Shown here piece after piece: positions 9,531 through 22,363 of a DNA stretch of 64,000 bases. The stretch lies in assembly GCF_002102265.1 (NCBI RefSeq), contig NZ_LQPG01000009.1:62001-126000 (forward strand), read 5' to 3'. The stretch is from Mycolicibacter longobardus. GTDB lineage: Bacteria; Actinomycetota; Actinomycetes; Mycobacteriales; Mycobacteriaceae. Within the stretch, counting starts at the first letter, position 1; every line of letters begins with the position of its first letter. The notes under the pieces are model-generated. The model was not told where the DNA came from, did not search any database, and saw nothing but the letters and a program-made list of their open reading frames with translations. Made by a program: the position numbers and the translations under genes.

Positions 9531-9869
9531 ATGGCCTCTCTGTCGTTGACCAGGCTCGCTGTCGCAGCTGGCAGTCTGGCTTTGTCGCTCTCCGCTGGAG
9601 CCGGGTTCGCGGCCGCAAGCCCCGACCTCGGCCCGATCGTCAACACCACCTGCAACTACTCCCAGGTGATGGCGGCGCTGAACACCGAGCACCCCGCTGA
9701 GGCCGCAGACTTCACTGCCTCCCCGATCGCCGCGACCTGGCTGCAGTCCTTCCTGGCTTCGCCTCCCGAGAAGCGGCAGCGGATCGCCACCCAGATCCAG
9801 GCGATGCCGGAGGCTCAGCAGTACATCGGCACCATCACCTCGATTGCCGCTTCCTGCAACAACTACTGA
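9531..9869 (+). CDS. Secreted hemophore-like protein (MHB family)
   Basis: The protein has 112 aa. A Sec signal peptide (about residues 1-27, ending AGAGFAAASP) precedes a small helical domain with two cysteines (NTTCNYSQV and IAASCNNY) likely to form a disulfide. This arrangement fits the mycobacterial hemophore / heme-binding (MHB) family that includes Rv0203 and Cfp2; some members bind heme and others are of unknown function. ATG 9531 is preferred (AAAGGCG upstream); in-frame TTG 9510 and GTG 9513 are alternatives. It is followed after 13 nt by a sulfurtransferase. Confidence 0.72.
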   Translation: MASLSLTRLAVAAGSLALSLSAGAGFAAASPDLGPIVNTTCNYSQVMAALNTEHPAEAADFTASPIAATWLQSFLASPPEKRQRIATQIQAMPEAQQYIGTITSIAASCNNY

Positions 9870-9882
9870 GCAGAGCCCAGCG

Positions 9883-10749
9883 GTGGGCCCGCGCAGCAAG
9901 GTCCTGATCACCGCCGCGGAGCTCGCCGAGCTCCTGCGCGCCGGTGATCCGGTGACCGTCCTCGACGTCCGTTGGAGCCTGGAGGCACCGGATGGGCATC
10001 CGGCATACCTGCGCGGCCACCTTCCGGGTGCGGTGTACGTCTCGCTCGAGGACGAGCTGTCCGACCACGCCGTTGCCGACCGGGGCCGGCACCCGCTGCC
10101 GACCGGGCGCAACCTGGAAGCCGCCGCCCGCCGGTGGGGCGTGAGACGAGACCGGCCGGTGGTGGTCTACGACGACTGGAACCGGGCCGCGTCCGGGCGG
10201 TTGTGGTGGTTGCTGACCACCTCCGGGGTGGCCAACGTCCGGATTCTCGACGGTGGGCTGCCGGCGTGGACAACGGCCGGCGGCGAACTGGAGACCGGTG
10301 AGGTGACCGCCGAACCGGGCAAGGTGACCCTGCTGCCCGAAGACCTCTACGACGGCATCCGGCCCACCCTGACCGCCGACGAGGCCGGCGAGGGCGCCCG
10401 CACCGGCATGCTGGCGCTGCTCGATGCCCGCGCCCCCGAACGATTCCGCGCCGAGGTGGAACCGATCGATGCGGCCGCCGGTCATATTCCCGGCGCGAAG
10501 AACCTACCGTTCACCGCCCTGCTGGCCGCCGATGGAACCTTCCTGCCCGACGACGCGGTTGCCCGGCTGCTGTCCGAGCGCGGCGTCGGCGCCGACGACG
10601 CGGTGGGTGCCTACTGCGGTTCGGGGATCAGCGCGACGGTGATCGTGGCGGCGCTGGCCGCCGTCGGCCGCTCAGCGGCGATGTTCCCGGGGTCGTGGTC
10701 GCAGTGGAGCTCGGATCCGTCACGGCCAGTGGCCCGCGGCGAGCACTGA
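9883..10749 (+). CDS. Thiosulfate/3-mercaptopyruvate sulfurtransferase (two-domain rhodanese)
   Basis: The protein has 288 aa. It has two tandem rhodanese domains. The N-terminal one has VTVLDVRWSLE and HLPGAVYVSLEDEL. The C-terminal one has LLDARAPERFRAE, HIPGAKNLPF and the active-site loop AYCGSGISAT, whose Cys carries the persulfide. It transfers sulfur to cyanide or other thiophiles, in the cytosol. The CGSGI loop is closer to mercaptopyruvate/thiosulfate sulfurtransferases of the SseA/SseB kind. GTG 9883 is chosen because earlier starts would overlap the preceding gene. Confidence 0.85.
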   Translation: MGPRSKVLITAAELAELLRAGDPVTVLDVRWSLEAPDGHPAYLRGHLPGAVYVSLEDELSDHAVADRGRHPLPTGRNLEAAARRWGVRRDRPVVVYDDWNRAASGRLWWLLTTSGVANVRILDGGLPAWTTAGGELETGEVTAEPGKVTLLPEDLYDGIRPTLTADEAGEGARTGMLALLDARAPERFRAEVEPIDAAAGHIPGAKNLPFTALLAADGTFLPDDAVARLLSERGVGADDAVGAYCGSGISATVIVAALAAVGRSAAMFPGSWSQWSSDPSRPVARGEH

Positions 10750-10757
10750 GGGCCGAA

Positions 10758-13756
<2,999 letters not shown>

Positions 13757-13843
13757 CCCTGGAATGTACCAATGCCGGTCCGCCGGCGGCGGGCGGTGGC
13801 CCATCCCGGTTCGGGCGCGGTACGCCCACGGCCGGCCGCAATC

Positions 13844-14752
13844 TCAGAATCCCAGCCGTCCGAGCTGCTTGGGGTCGCGCTGCCAATTCTTGGCGACCTT
13901 GACCCGAAGGTCGAGAAACACCTTGGTGCCCAGGAGCTTTTCGATCTGAGTGCGCGCGGCGGTGCCCACCTCGCGCAGCCGGGCGCCGCCACGGCCGATC
14001 ACGATCCCCTTCTGACTGTCCCGTTCGACGTAGAGGATCGCGTACACCTCGATCAGATCTTCGCGGTCTTCGCGGGGGCGCACCTCCTCGATCACCACGG
14101 CCAGCGAATGCGGCAGCTCGTCGCGCACCCCCTCCAGGGCCGCCTCCCGAATGAACTCGGCCATCAGGGTCTCTTCGGGCTCGTCGGTCAGCTCGCCGTC
14201 GGGGTAGAAGGCGGGACCCACCGGCAGCGCCGCGGCCAGCACGTTGATCAGCACGTCGACCTGCTCGCCGGTGACCGCCGACACCGGGACGATCTCGGCT
14301 TCCGGAGCCAGCTCGCCGACCGCGACCAGTTGCGCGGCGACCTTATCGCGGCTGGTCTTGTCGATCTTGGTGACGACGACGACCAGCTTGGTCCTGGGTG
14401 CGACGGCGCGGATCTGCTCAATGATCCAGCGATCCCCCGGGCCGATCGCCTCGTCGGCGGGGATGCACAGGCCGATGACGTCGACTTGGGAATAGGTGTC
14501 TTTGACCAACTCGTTGAGCCGCTTGCCCAGCAGCGTCCGGGGCCGGTGCAGGCCGGGAGTGTCGACCAGGATGATCTGGAAGTCGTCCCGGTGCACGATC
14601 CCGCGAATGGTGTGGCGGGGGGTCTGGGGGCGGTTGGAGGTGATCGCCACCTTCTGGCCGACCAGGGCGTTGGTCAGGGTCGACTTGCCGGTGTTGGGCC
14701 GGCCGACGAAACACACGAAGCCGGAATGGAACTCAGAATCGAGCTCAGACAT
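13844..14752 (-). CDS. era: GTPase Era
   Basis: This 302-aa GTPase binds 16S rRNA and assists 30S maturation. G1 GRPNTGKST (about residues 17-25), the G3 DTPG, and G4 VTKID are clear. The C-terminal KH domain has IVIGRGGARLREVG. Length equals mycobacterial Era (Rv2364c). It is the last gene of the phoH-ybeY-CBS-era group, an arrangement common in actinobacteria that links ribosome maturation factors YbeY and Era. A 58-bp palindromic repeat lies just upstream of its start. Confidence 0.95.
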   Translation of the reverse strand: MSELDSEFHSGFVCFVGRPNTGKSTLTNALVGQKVAITSNRPQTPRHTIRGIVHRDDFQIILVDTPGLHRPRTLLGKRLNELVKDTYSQVDVIGLCIPADEAIGPGDRWIIEQIRAVAPRTKLVVVVTKIDKTSRDKVAAQLVAVGELAPEAEIVPVSAVTGEQVDVLINVLAAALPVGPAFYPDGELTDEPEETLMAEFIREAALEGVRDELPHSLAVVIEEVRPREDREDLIEVYAILYVERDSQKGIVIGRGGARLREVGTAARTQIEKLLGTKVFLDLRVKVAKNWQRDPKQLGRLGF

Positions 14753-14764
14753 GGTTCCCTTTCA

Positions 14765-14822
14765 CCGAGCGTGCACTCAGGGCGATACTTCGCGCGGATC
14801 TCCGTGCTGAGTACACGTTCGG
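14765..14822. repeat. 58-bp interspersed palindromic element, copy A
   Basis: The element has 16-bp imperfect inverted ends: CCGAGCGTGCACTCAG at one end and CTGAGTACACGTTCGG at the other. The mismatches would form G-U pairs in RNA. A same-length copy with almost the same ends is at 48801-48858. It lies between the CBS-domain gene and era, so it could act as an internal attenuator or processing site. Confidence 0.75.
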
Positions 14823-14844
14823 CGCGCTCGCAGCCGTCAGTGCG

Positions 14845-16143
14845 TCACCGCTCATCCGTGGCCTCCTCGCCCTCGGGTTCCACCGGGCTGACCAGAACGG
14901 TGCTGATCCGCACCCGCCCCCGGCCGTCGCGGGTGCCCTCGGCCCGCAGTCGCAGGCCGTGTGACACTACCTCGGCGCCGGGCAGCGGAACCCGGCCCAG
15001 TTTCAGCGCCAGCAGCCCCCCGACCGTGTCGACGTCCAGGCCGGAATCGAACTCCAGCCCGTACAGTTCGCCCACATCTTCGATGGGCAGCCGTGCGGAA
15101 ACCCGAAACCTGTTGTCGCCCAAATCCTCCACCGGGGCCACTTCGCCCTGGTCGTACTCGTCGGCGATCTCGCCGACGATCTCCTCCAGGACGTCCTCGA
15201 TGGTGACCAGTCCGGCGATCGCGCCGTACTCGTCGACCAGCAGGGCCATGTGATACCGGCTGCGCTGCATATCCTGCAGCAACGCGTCGAGCGCTTTGGA
15301 GTCCGGCATGAACACCGCCGGGCGCATCACCTGCGCCACCGTGGTGTCCCGTCCCCCGTTGGTCGAGTAATAGGTTTGTTGGACAAGATCTTTCAGGTAG
15401 ACCACCCCGAGGATGTCGTCGACGTTCTCGCCGATCACCGGGATGCGGGAGTGGCCGCTGCGCACCGCCAGAGCAGTGGCCTGACCCGCCGTCTTGTCAC
15501 GTTCGATCCACACCATCTCGGTGCGGGGCACCATCACCTCTCGGGCCGGGGTGTCGGAGAGTTCGAAGACCGACTGGATCATCCGGCGCTCGTCGGCGGC
15601 CACCACTCCGCTCTGCTGCGCCAGGTCGACCACCTCACGCAACTCGACTTCGGAGGCGAACGGCCCGTTGCGGAAACCCCGCCCCGGCGTCAGCGCATTA
15701 CCCAACACCACCAGCAGGCGGCTGATCGGGGCGAGCAGCACCGAAAGGACTTGCAGCGGAAGCGCTGAGGCCAGGGCGATCGAATAGGCGTTCTGCCGAC
15801 CCAAGGTCCGGGGGCCCACACCGATCACCACGAAGCTGACCACCACCATGCCCGCCGCGGCGGCGAACAGTCCCCAGTCCAGGCCGAGCACGGAATGCAG
15901 CAGCAGCACCAGCAGCGCGGTGGCGGTCACCTCGCAGGTGATGCGCAGCAGCACCACCAGGTTGATGTAGCGGGGCCGTTCGGCCATCAGCTTGACCAGC
16001 CACACCGCGCCGGGACGTTTCACGCGGACCAGTTCCTCGACACGCGCCGGCGACACGGTGCTGACCGCGGCGTCGATCGCCGCGAACAACCCGCCCAGAC
16101 CGATCAGTGCGATCACACTGAGTAACAGCGGTGTCCCGGTCAC
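14845..16143 (-). CDS. CNNM/CorC-type membrane protein with CBS pair
   Basis: The protein has 432 aa. A DUF21/CNNM membrane domain has about four hydrophobic segments in residues 1-170. Two CBS domains follow (about 195-315), and then a CorC/HlyC C-terminal domain ([15 protein letters not shown] onward). The family is linked to magnesium/cobalt efflux or regulation and, in mycobacteria, this locus is Rv2366c. The GTG start at 16143 overlaps the ybeY stop by 4 nt (GTGA), so the pair is coupled. Confidence 0.88.
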   Translation of the reverse strand: MTGTPLLLSVIALIGLGGLFAAIDAAVSTVSPARVEELVRVKRPGAVWLVKLMAERPRYINLVVLLRITCEVTATALLVLLLHSVLGLDWGLFAAAAGMVVVSFVVIGVGPRTLGRQNAYSIALASALPLQVLSVLLAPISRLLVVLGNALTPGRGFRNGPFASEVELREVVDLAQQSGVVAADERRMIQSVFELSDTPAREVMVPRTEMVWIERDKTAGQATALAVRSGHSRIPVIGENVDDILGVVYLKDLVQQTYYSTNGGRDTTVAQVMRPAVFMPDSKALDALLQDMQRSRYHMALLVDEYGAIAGLVTIEDVLEEIVGEIADEYDQGEVAPVEDLGDNRFRVSARLPIEDVGELYGLEFDSGLDVDTVGGLLALKLGRVPLPGAEVVSHGLRLRAEGTRDGRGRVRISTVLVSPVEPEGEEATDER

Positions 16144-16676
16144 GGTTCGTCGAAGTACCTGGACTTGTCCAGCAGCCGGCGGTCTTTCTCGCTCTGGGTC
16201 TCGGCCCGGTAGGTCTCCACCTGGTCGGCGACCCACTCCTCGAGCAGCCGGCGCTGCAGCGCGAACATCTCTTTTTCCTCATCCGGCTCGGCGTGGTCGT
16301 AGCCCAACAGGTGCAGCACGCCGTGGACGGTGAGCAGGGCCAACTCCTGGCCCAGTGAATGCCCGGCCGCCGCAGCCTGTTCGGCGGCGAACTCGGGGCA
16401 CAGCGCGATGTCTCCCAGCATCGACGGTCCGGGCTCGGGGGCGTCGGGCCGCCCGCCGGGCTCGAGTTCGTCCATCGGGAAGCTCATGACGTCGGTGGGT
16501 CCGGGCAGGTCCATCCAGCGCATGTGCAGGTCGGCCATGGCGGCGGTGTCCAGCAGCACCATCGACAGTTCGGCGCCCGGGTTGACGTCCATCTTGGCCA
16601 GGACGAACTTGGCGACGCTGACCAGCTCGACCTCGGAGACGTCGAGACCGGATTCGTTGGAGACCTCGATGCTCAT
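16140..16676 (-). CDS. ybeY: Endoribonuclease YbeY
   Basis: This 178-aa zinc-dependent RNase works in 16S rRNA 3' end maturation and ribosome quality control. The family motif H-x3-H-x5-H is complete in [11 protein letters not shown] (about residues 115-125), with DVMSFPMDE upstream. Length matches M. tuberculosis Rv2367c. The ATG overlaps the phoH stop by 4 nt. Confidence 0.94.
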   Translation of the reverse strand: MSIEVSNESGLDVSEVELVSVAKFVLAKMDVNPGAELSMVLLDTAAMADLHMRWMDLPGPTDVMSFPMDELEPGGRPDAPEPGPSMLGDIALCPEFAAEQAAAAGHSLGQELALLTVHGVLHLLGYDHAEPDEEKEMFALQRRLLEEWVADQVETYRAETQSEKDRRLLDKSRYFDEP

Positions 16677-17713
16677 CGGCGCGACCGGCCCTGGGCCGCG
16701 CGCCGCGACGCCCTGTTCATCGACAGTCCCTGGGCGTGTTCGGCTTCGTGACGTGAGTACGCGTCGACGATCTCGGACACCAGCCGGTGCCGGACCACGT
16801 CGACGCTGGTCAGCTCGGCGACATAGATGTCGTCGACGTCATCGAGGATGTCCACCGCGGCCCGCAGCCCGGATTTCGCCCCGCCGGGCAGGTCGATCTG
16901 GGTGACGTCGCCGGTGACCACGATCTTGGAGCCGAACCCGAGGCGGGTGAGGAACATCTTCATCTGCTCGGCGGTGGTGTTCTGCGCCTCATCAAGAATG
17001 ATGAACGCGTCATTAAGACTCCGGCCCCGCATGTACGCCAGCGGCGCCACCTCGATCACCCCGGAACTCATCAGCTTGGGGATCAGCTCGGCGTCCATCA
17101 TGTCGTGCAACGCGTCGTAGAGCGGGCGCAGATACGGGTCGATCTTCTCGCTCAAGGTGCCGGGCAAAAACCCCAGGCGCTCACCGGCTTCCACCGCCGG
17201 CCGCGTCAGGATGATGCGGGTCACCTGCTTGGTCTGCAGCGCGCGTACCGCCTTGGCCATCGCCAGATAGGTCTTGCCGGTGCCGGCCGGGCCGATACCG
17301 AACACGATGGTGTGCGCATCGATGGCGTCGACGTAGCGCTTCTGGTTGAGCGTCTTGGGCCGGATGGTCTTGCCGCGCCGGGACAGGATGTCGAGAGTTA
17401 GAACTTCGGCCGGCGACGCGCTGCCGGTGCCCACCAGCATGCCGACGCTGCGCCGCACGGTTTCGGGGGTCAGGGACTGGCCGCTGGCCACGATCGCCAC
17501 CAGCTCGGAGATCACCCGCTCGCCCAGGGCGACGTCGGCCGGCGGCCCGGAGAGGGTGACGGCGTTGCCGCGCACGTGCAGGTCGGCGGCAAGTAGGCGT
17601 TCGAGCGCGCGCAGGTTCTCATCTGCGGAACCCAACAGGCCCATGACGAGGTCAGGCGGAACATCGATGCTGCTGCGGACCTGGGAGGCAGCGTTGGCGT
17701 CGCGGGGCGTCAC
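16673..17713 (-). CDS. phoH: PhoH-like ATPase
   Basis: The protein has 346 aa. The P-loop is [16 protein letters not shown] (about residues 141-156) and the Walker B is [12 protein letters not shown], as in PhoH/RNA-helicase-like ATPases. An N-terminal KH-like RNA-binding segment precedes it. It is the first gene of the operon with ybeY and era, matching PhoH1 (Rv2368c). The last 11 residues are Arg-rich. The promoter must lie in 17714-17810, which also serves the divergent toxin-antitoxin operon. Confidence 0.93.
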   Translation of the reverse strand: MTPRDANAASQVRSSIDVPPDLVMGLLGSADENLRALERLLAADLHVRGNAVTLSGPPADVALGERVISELVAIVASGQSLTPETVRRSVGMLVGTGSASPAEVLTLDILSRRGKTIRPKTLNQKRYVDAIDAHTIVFGIGPAGTGKTYLAMAKAVRALQTKQVTRIILTRPAVEAGERLGFLPGTLSEKIDPYLRPLYDALHDMMDAELIPKLMSSGVIEVAPLAYMRGRSLNDAFIILDEAQNTTAEQMKMFLTRLGFGSKIVVTGDVTQIDLPGGAKSGLRAAVDILDDVDDIYVAELTSVDVVRHRLVSEIVDAYSRHEAEHAQGLSMNRASRRAAQGRSRR

Positions 17714-17813
17714 GTGGGGTCTGATGCCTGCTTTCTTGCGGGACTGGGCAGCGTTTTGTGCTCGGATTCTCAGTCTAGCGCCGGGGCAGGACGCTCCCCA
17801 ACGACAATCATGG

Positions 17814-17827
17814 GCATGCTAACATGC
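17814..17827 (+). promoter_or_regulatory. Palindromic operator and -10 of the VapBC-like operon
   Basis: GCATGCTAACATGC is an inverted repeat (GCATG/CATGC). It contains TAACAT (17820-17825), a TANNNT -10 ending 6 nt before the antitoxin ATG. This implies a leaderless transcript and repression by the antitoxin or its complex binding over the -10. Confidence 0.45.
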
Positions 17828-17831
17828 ATGC

Positions 17832-18071
17832 ATGCGTACTACGGTCGAGATCACCGACGACCAGCACCGCGCACTGAGCGCCATCGCGCAGCGTCGCGGC
17901 GTGCGAGGCTTTTCCGTCCTGGTCCAGGAAGCGCTAGATGGATATCTGGCGAATCTGCACACTGACGAGGTAGACCTGTTGCTTCAACTGGAGGGCGTGC
18001 TGACCGACTCCGACGCCCAGGAGATGCGCTCCCGCGCCGGCGACGTGAGAAGCACGTGGCGGGCCTCGTAG
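17832..18071 (+). CDS. vapB: VapB-like antitoxin
   Basis: The protein has 79 aa. The N-terminal strand RTTVEITDDQHRALSAIAQ and the following helix look like a ribbon-helix-helix DNA-binding domain. The acidic C-terminal part would wrap the toxin. It is followed by a PIN-domain toxin that starts 16 nt before the antitoxin stop, the classic coupled arrangement. A palindrome overlaps its promoter. It is absent from this position in the M. tuberculosis phoH locus, so likely acquired. Confidence 0.8.
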   Translation: MRTTVEITDDQHRALSAIAQRRGVRGFSVLVQEALDGYLANLHTDEVDLLLQLEGVLTDSDAQEMRSRAGDVRSTWRAS

Positions 18072-18442
18072 TCGTCGACACCGATCTCGTCATCGATTTT
18101 CTGCGCGGCAAGGGCTCCGGGGTACCGCTGGTGCGCGACTTGATCGTCGAGCATCGTTTCCGCATCACCGCTGTCACCGCGTTCGAATTGCGGGTCGGCG
18201 CCGACTTCTTGGACCGCCGCGACGAGATCCTCCGGCTGGGGCGGTCACGGACCTTCCCGCTCGACCCCGATTCCGCGCTACGCGCCGGAGAGGTTGCCGC
18301 AACCCTACGGTCCGCCGGCCAGGACATCGCGATGGCGGACTGTCTGCAAGCGGGCATCTGCCTGAGATTCGATCTCCCGCTCGCGACCCGAAACCGCAAA
18401 CACTTCAGTCGGGTCCCGGGCTTGCGATTGCTTGGTACCTGA
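18056..18442 (+). CDS. vapC: VapC-like PIN-domain ribonuclease toxin
   Basis: This 128-aa toxin would cleave RNA (often tRNA or rRNA) when released from its antitoxin. PIN-domain acidic residues are in place: Asp in VVVDTDLVIDF (residues 6-14), Glu in TAFELRVGAD, and the pair around AMADCLQAGIC. The start is a GTG at 18056. A typical C-terminal NRKHFSRVPGL confirms the family. The toxin overlaps the antitoxin gene by 16 nt. Confidence 0.88.
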   Translation: MAGLVVVDTDLVIDFLRGKGSGVPLVRDLIVEHRFRITAVTAFELRVGADFLDRRDEILRLGRSRTFPLDPDSALRAGEVAATLRSAGQDIAMADCLQAGICLRFDLPLATRNRKHFSRVPGLRLLGT

Positions 18443-18448
18443 ATTGGC

Positions 18449-18460
18449 ACTATAAGTAGT
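18449..18460 (+). promoter_or_regulatory. Palindromic operator of the Doc-type operon
   Basis: ACTATAAGTAGT is an inverted repeat (ACTA/TAGT), with TATAAG-type AT-rich bases rare in this region. It lies 12 nt before the GTG of the antitoxin, where an autoregulatory antitoxin would bind. Confidence 0.35.
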
Positions 18461-18472
18461 ACCATCATTGTC

Positions 18473-18670
18473 GTGCCGTCCCTGAACATCACCTTCACCG
18501 AAGAGGAGCTCGCCGCCGTCCGCGCCGCGGCCGGGGAAGAGAACCTCTCGCTGCGCGTATTCGCACACCGTGCGGTCATCACCGCGGCCAGCGAACACCG
18601 GCGCCGGGTCGCCGAGGCGGCAGCCCTGGTCGCAAAACGCTCAGCCGAGTTGAATCGCCGCCTGGCTTGA
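18473..18670 (+). CDS. Antitoxin (Phd/RHH-like) of a Doc-type pair
   Basis: The protein has 65 aa and a GTG start. The N-terminal strand ([19 protein letters not shown]) and two helices suggest a ribbon-helix-helix antitoxin; the basic C-terminus is unusual. It overlaps the toxin start TTG by 4 nt (TTGA). It lies directly downstream of the VapBC-like pair, 31 nt from its stop, which makes two toxin-antitoxin modules in tandem. Confidence 0.7.
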   Translation: MPSLNITFTEEELAAVRAAAGEENLSLRVFAHRAVITAASEHRRRVAEAAALVAKRSAELNRRLA

Positions 18671-19050
18671 CCGAATTTCTGGACCGTGACGACGTGCTCG
18701 TCGCCGGTGCATTCGCCATAGGACACGCATGCGAAGTCGGAGACTATGGGTTGCTCGACGCCGCCGTCGCTCGTCCCCAAGCGACGGCATTCGGCGTAGA
18801 CGCCTATCCCGACCTGTACGCAAAAGCGGCGGCGTTGCTGCAATCGCTGGCGCGCAACCATGCGCTGGTAGACGGAAACAAGCGCACCGCCTGGGCCTCG
18901 GCGTGGACATTCCTGTACATCAACGGCATTGAGCTCTCACCAAACTTCGACGTCGACGCGGCGGAGGCGTTCATGAACGAGGTTGCACAGCGCGGAGAAC
19001 TGTCGGTCGAGGACATCGCCGCCACGCTGGCGTCATTCGCGGCCGGGTGA
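18667..19050 (+). CDS. doc: Doc-type Fic-domain toxin
   Basis: The protein has 127 aa. The Fic/Doc motif is seen as [12 protein letters not shown] (about residues 65-76): the His, the acidic residue and the GNKR of Doc toxins that phosphorylate EF-Tu rather than AMPylate (canonical Fic has GNGR). The N-terminal helix has [21 protein letters not shown], as in Doc. The start is TTG at 18667, coupled to the antitoxin stop. Confidence 0.87.
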   Translation: MTEFLDRDDVLVAGAFAIGHACEVGDYGLLDAAVARPQATAFGVDAYPDLYAKAAALLQSLARNHALVDGNKRTAWASAWTFLYINGIELSPNFDVDAAEAFMNEVAQRGELSVEDIAATLASFAAG

Positions 19051-19098
19051 GCGGTTCGTTCAAGACAGGAAGGTGCCGAGCCGCGGAGACTGCCGGGT

Positions 19099-19761
19099 AT
19101 GAGCGAGAAAGACTTCACCCCCGCCCTGGGCCGGCTGGCGCCGGGCCGCTTCTTCGACGCCCGCTTGTTCGACGCCGTGGTGGCGATGACGCGCGAGCGG
19201 CTGTGGCGAGGCCTGACCATCAAGCACCTGGCACCGCGCCCGAACGATGTGATCCTCGACGTGGGCTGCGGCACCGGTTCGCTGGCGGTGCTGGCAAGCC
19301 AGGTCGAGCCGCGGGCACAGATCGTGGGCCTGGATCCCGATCCGGAGATCTTGGCGGTGGCACGCGGCAAGGACACCCACGGCCGGGTGCGCTGGTTGAC
19401 CGGAATGGGCGACGCCCTGGAGGAAGCGGTGGGCGCGGAGTCGATGGACGCGGTGATGTCCAGTCTGGTGTTGCACCAGTGCCCGATCGCGGTCAAGCGC
19501 GCCGTCCTGGCTTCGATGTTCGCGGCGCTGCGGCCGGGCGGCCGGCTGGTGATCGCCGACTACGGGTTGCAGCGGACGCGGTTGATGCGCCTGGCGTTTC
19601 GGATTGTTCAGCTTGCCGACGGCAAGACCGACACCCAGCCCAATGCCGACGGTGTTCTCCCGGAGCTGATTTCGGCCGCCGGCTTCGCCGACGTGCGGGA
19701 GGCCGAAGTGGTGCCGACGATCACCGGGACGATCTCGATCTATGTTGCCCGCAAGCGCTGA
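19099..19761 (+). CDS. Class I SAM-dependent methyltransferase
   Basis: The protein has 220 aa. Motif I is VILDVGCGTGSLAVLA (about residues 51-66), then the acidic loop VGLDPDPEILAVAR, and later SLVLHQCP and LRPGGRLVIADYG, all typical of UbiE/COQ5-like enzymes. The substrate is unknown. Its 3' end overlaps the end of the convergent AraC gene by 22 nt. Confidence 0.82.
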   Translation: MSEKDFTPALGRLAPGRFFDARLFDAVVAMTRERLWRGLTIKHLAPRPNDVILDVGCGTGSLAVLASQVEPRAQIVGLDPDPEILAVARGKDTHGRVRWLTGMGDALEEAVGAESMDAVMSSLVLHQCPIAVKRAVLASMFAALRPGGRLVIADYGLQRTRLMRLAFRIVQLADGKTDTQPNADGVLPELISAAGFADVREAEVVPTITGTISIYVARKR

Positions 19762-20441
19762 TCGCCGAGCGCCCGCAGCACCACCGTCGGCGTCAGGCCC
19801 ATCATCTCCCGCATCTGCCGGGTGAAGTGGGCTTGGTCGGCGAAGCCCGCGGCAACCGCGGCCTCGGCCAGGGGTTTACCCGACTGCAGGGCTTCCACGG
19901 CCCTGCGCAACCGTGACCAGACGCGCCAGCGGGTGAGCGGCATCCCCAGTTCCCGGCGCGCCAGCGCGCGCAGGCGCTGCGGCGAAACGCCGATCGCAGC
20001 GGCCAGACTCGGCATCGGAACACTGTTGTCTGCCAGCATGGCCAGCGCTGTCACCAGGCGTGGATCGAGCGATTCCGACGGCCTGCGGCACGCCGCCGCG
20101 ACGTCGTCCTCCCGCAGCGAGCCCAGCTCGGGCGCGGCGGCGATCCCGGCGTCGAAGCGCTGGCGCAGCCGGTCAGCGAACAAACAGTGCGGCTCGATGA
20201 AGTAGGTGACCAGATCGGACACGGCGAGGATGCGGTGCGGCGCCATCGGTGACACCACCAGCGCGACGGACTGATGGCGGGTTCCGGCGAGGTCCACCAT
20301 CGCCGCTTCGCCCCGTCCGGCGACCACGATCTGGAAGGCGCCGTGGCGGTGAATCGGTCCGCCGCCGCCCACCGGGCCGCGATACACCGCGTAGCCGTCG
20401 CCGATCACCAGCGGCGGCGCCCAACCCGCTCGGCTATCCAC
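19740..20441 (-). CDS. AraC-family transcriptional regulator
   Basis: The protein has 233 aa. A cupin-like N-terminal sensor ([15 protein letters not shown]) precedes a C-terminal double helix-turn-helix. The first helix is at [24 protein letters not shown] and the second is [22 protein letters not shown] with MMGLTP. The GTG start at 20441 overlaps the rsmE stop by 8 nt, so it is the last gene of the hrcA-dnaJ2-rsmE operon. Its target is not apparent. Confidence 0.8.
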   Translation of the reverse strand: MDSRAGWAPPLVIGDGYAVYRGPVGGGGPIHRHGAFQIVVAGRGEAAMVDLAGTRHQSVALVVSPMAPHRILAVSDLVTYFIEPHCLFADRLRQRFDAGIAAAPELGSLREDDVAAACRRPSESLDPRLVTALAMLADNSVPMPSLAAAIGVSPQRLRALARRELGMPLTRWRVWSRLRRAVEALQSGKPLAEAAVAAGFADQAHFTRQMREMMGLTPTVVLRALGDQRLRAT

Positions 20442-21177
20442 TCGCCCAGCGCGGGGTGAGCACCCCGAGCGCACCCAGCGCGACCGCCGCCGCGGTGGAG
20501 GTGCGCAGCACGGTCGGCCCCAGCCGGGCGGCGACGGCACCGGCGCCGGTCAGCGCCGTCAGCTCCGCCTCGGTGATCCCACCCTCCGGGCCGACCACCA
20601 GCGCCAGCGCAGAGCACCCCGCCACGTCGGGCAGCCCGGCGCCGGACGCATCATGCAGCACCAGCACGGTCGTTCCCCCGGCGACCTGTTCGCGGACCCA
20701 CGACACCAGCCCGGACGTCGTCAGCACCCCGTCCACCGGCGGGATGTGGGCGCGACGCGACTGCCCGGCGGCCGCCCGGGCCACCGCGGCCCACCGCCGC
20801 AGCCCCTTCTCGGCCCGGGAGCCGTCCCAGCGGGCCACGCAGCGGTCGGCCTGCCAGGCTACGAATGCGTCGGCTCCGGCCTCGGTGGCCAGCTCGATGG
20901 CCAGCTCGGACCGTTCGGATTTGGGCAGGGCCTGCACCACGGTGACCGGTGGTGCGGCCGGCGCGACCCGGCGGCGGTCCAGCACCCGGGCGCGTATCCC
21001 GCTCCTGTCGGCCTCCTCGACCCGGCATTGCGCCACCACACCGGCGCCGTCGCTGAGCGTCAGCTGCTCACCGGGCCGGATCCGGCGCACCGTCGCGGCG
21101 TGAAAGCCGGCGTCACCGCCGACTACGGCCAGCGCACCGACCTCGGGCAGCGCCTCGACGTAGAACAGGCCACCCAC
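20434..21177 (-). CDS. rsmE: 16S rRNA m3U1498 methyltransferase RsmE
   Basis: The protein has 247 aa. An N-terminal PUA-like domain and C-terminal SPOUT knot show [14 protein letters not shown] and the [13 protein letters not shown] end motif of the SAM-binding trefoil. It methylates U1498 in 16S rRNA. The neighbours dnaJ2 and hrcA match the M. tuberculosis Rv2372c-Rv2374c order. Start GTG 21177 is set by the conserved GGLFYVE N-terminus, 7 nt after the dnaJ2 stop. Confidence 0.93.
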   Translation of the reverse strand: MGGLFYVEALPEVGALAVVGGDAGFHAATVRRIRPGEQLTLSDGAGVVAQCRVEEADRSGIRARVLDRRRVAPAAPPVTVVQALPKSERSELAIELATEAGADAFVAWQADRCVARWDGSRAEKGLRRWAAVARAAAGQSRRAHIPPVDGVLTTSGLVSWVREQVAGGTTVLVLHDASGAGLPDVAGCSALALVVGPEGGITEAELTALTGAGAVAARLGPTVLRTSTAAAVALGALGVLTPRWASG

Positions 21178-21184
21178 CGCTGGC

Positions 21185-22330
21185 TCAGCGGCCGGTGAAG
21201 GTTTCGCGCAGTCGGCTGAACAGCCCGCCGCTCTGCGGAGCGTGCGCCGAGCGGACCTCGGCGGTCTCGCGGTCGCGGTGGGCCTTGAACTGGCGCAGCA
21301 GCTCGGTGTCGTGGTTGTCGAGCCGTTCGGGTACCACCACTTGGACATGGGCGTGCAGGTCACCGCGCGCACCGGTCCGCAGCTGCGGCATGCCGTGGCC
21401 GCGCAGCACTATGGTCGCTCCGGGCTGGGTGCCGGCCGGGATGGTGATGTCGGTGGCGCCGTCGAGAATCGCGTCAACGGTCACGGTGGTGCCCAGCGCG
21501 GCGTCGACCATGGGCACCGATATGTGGCAGTGCAGGTCGTCGCCGTCGCGGGCGAAGATGTCGTGGGCCTGCTCGTGCACCTCGACGTAGAGGTCGCCGG
21601 CCGGTCCGCCGCCGGGCCCGACCTCGCCCTGGGCGGCCAGCCGGACCCGCATCCCGTCGCCGACACCGGCCGGGATCTTCACGCTGATCTCACGGCGGGC
21701 CCGCACCCGGCCGTCGCCGCCGCACTGGTGGCACGGATCCGGGATGACCTCGCCCACACCGCGACAGGTCGGGCAAGGTCGCGACGTCATCACCTGGCCG
21801 AGCAGCGACCGCTGCACGGTCTGCACCTCGCCGCGGCCATGGCAGGTGTCGCACCTCATGGGCTGGGAATCCCCATTGGTCCCGCGCCCCTGGCAGCGGT
21901 CGCACAACACGGCGGTGTCGACGGTGACGCGTTTGGTCACCCCGGTCGCGCACTCGGTGAGATCCAAGCGCATGCGCAGCAGCGAATCCGATCCCGGCCG
22001 GACCCGCCCGACCGGTCCGCGAGAGGCCGCACCGCCGCCGAAGAAGGCTTCGAACACATCCCCGAGGCCGCCGAAACCCCCGAATCCTCCGCCGAAGCCG
22101 TTACCCCCGCCGTTCTCCAGCGGGTCGCCACCGAGGTCGACGATCCGGCGCTTCTCCGGGTCGGACAGCACCTCGTAGGCGGCGCTGATCTCCTTGAACT
22201 TGGCCTGCGCCGCCTCGTCGGGATTGACATCGGGGTGGTACTGGCGCGCCAACTTCCGATAGGCGCGCTTGAGCTCGGTATCGCTGACGCCCTTGTCGAC
22301 GCCCAGCAGGCCGTAATAGTCGCGTGCCAC
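21185..22330 (-). CDS. dnaJ2: Chaperone DnaJ
   Basis: This 381-aa type I J-protein stimulates DnaK. The J-domain has HPD in [11 protein letters not shown] (about residue 32), then a Gly/Phe-rich linker. Four zinc-binding CxxCxGxG repeats follow ([32 protein letters not shown]), then a C-terminal substrate-binding domain. It lies 33 nt downstream of hrcA, the classic actinobacterial heat-shock pair. Confidence 0.95.
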   Translation of the reverse strand: MARDYYGLLGVDKGVSDTELKRAYRKLARQYHPDVNPDEAAQAKFKEISAAYEVLSDPEKRRIVDLGGDPLENGGGNGFGGGFGGFGGLGDVFEAFFGGGAASRGPVGRVRPGSDSLLRMRLDLTECATGVTKRVTVDTAVLCDRCQGRGTNGDSQPMRCDTCHGRGEVQTVQRSLLGQVMTSRPCPTCRGVGEVIPDPCHQCGGDGRVRARREISVKIPAGVGDGMRVRLAAQGEVGPGGGPAGDLYVEVHEQAHDIFARDGDDLHCHISVPMVDAALGTTVTVDAILDGATDITIPAGTQPGATIVLRGHGMPQLRTGARGDLHAHVQVVVPERLDNHDTELLRQFKAHRDRETAEVRSAHAPQSGGLFSRLRETFTGR

Positions 22331-22363
22331 GCCTGACCCTTCCCACCTTCTGCTAGCCGGAGA

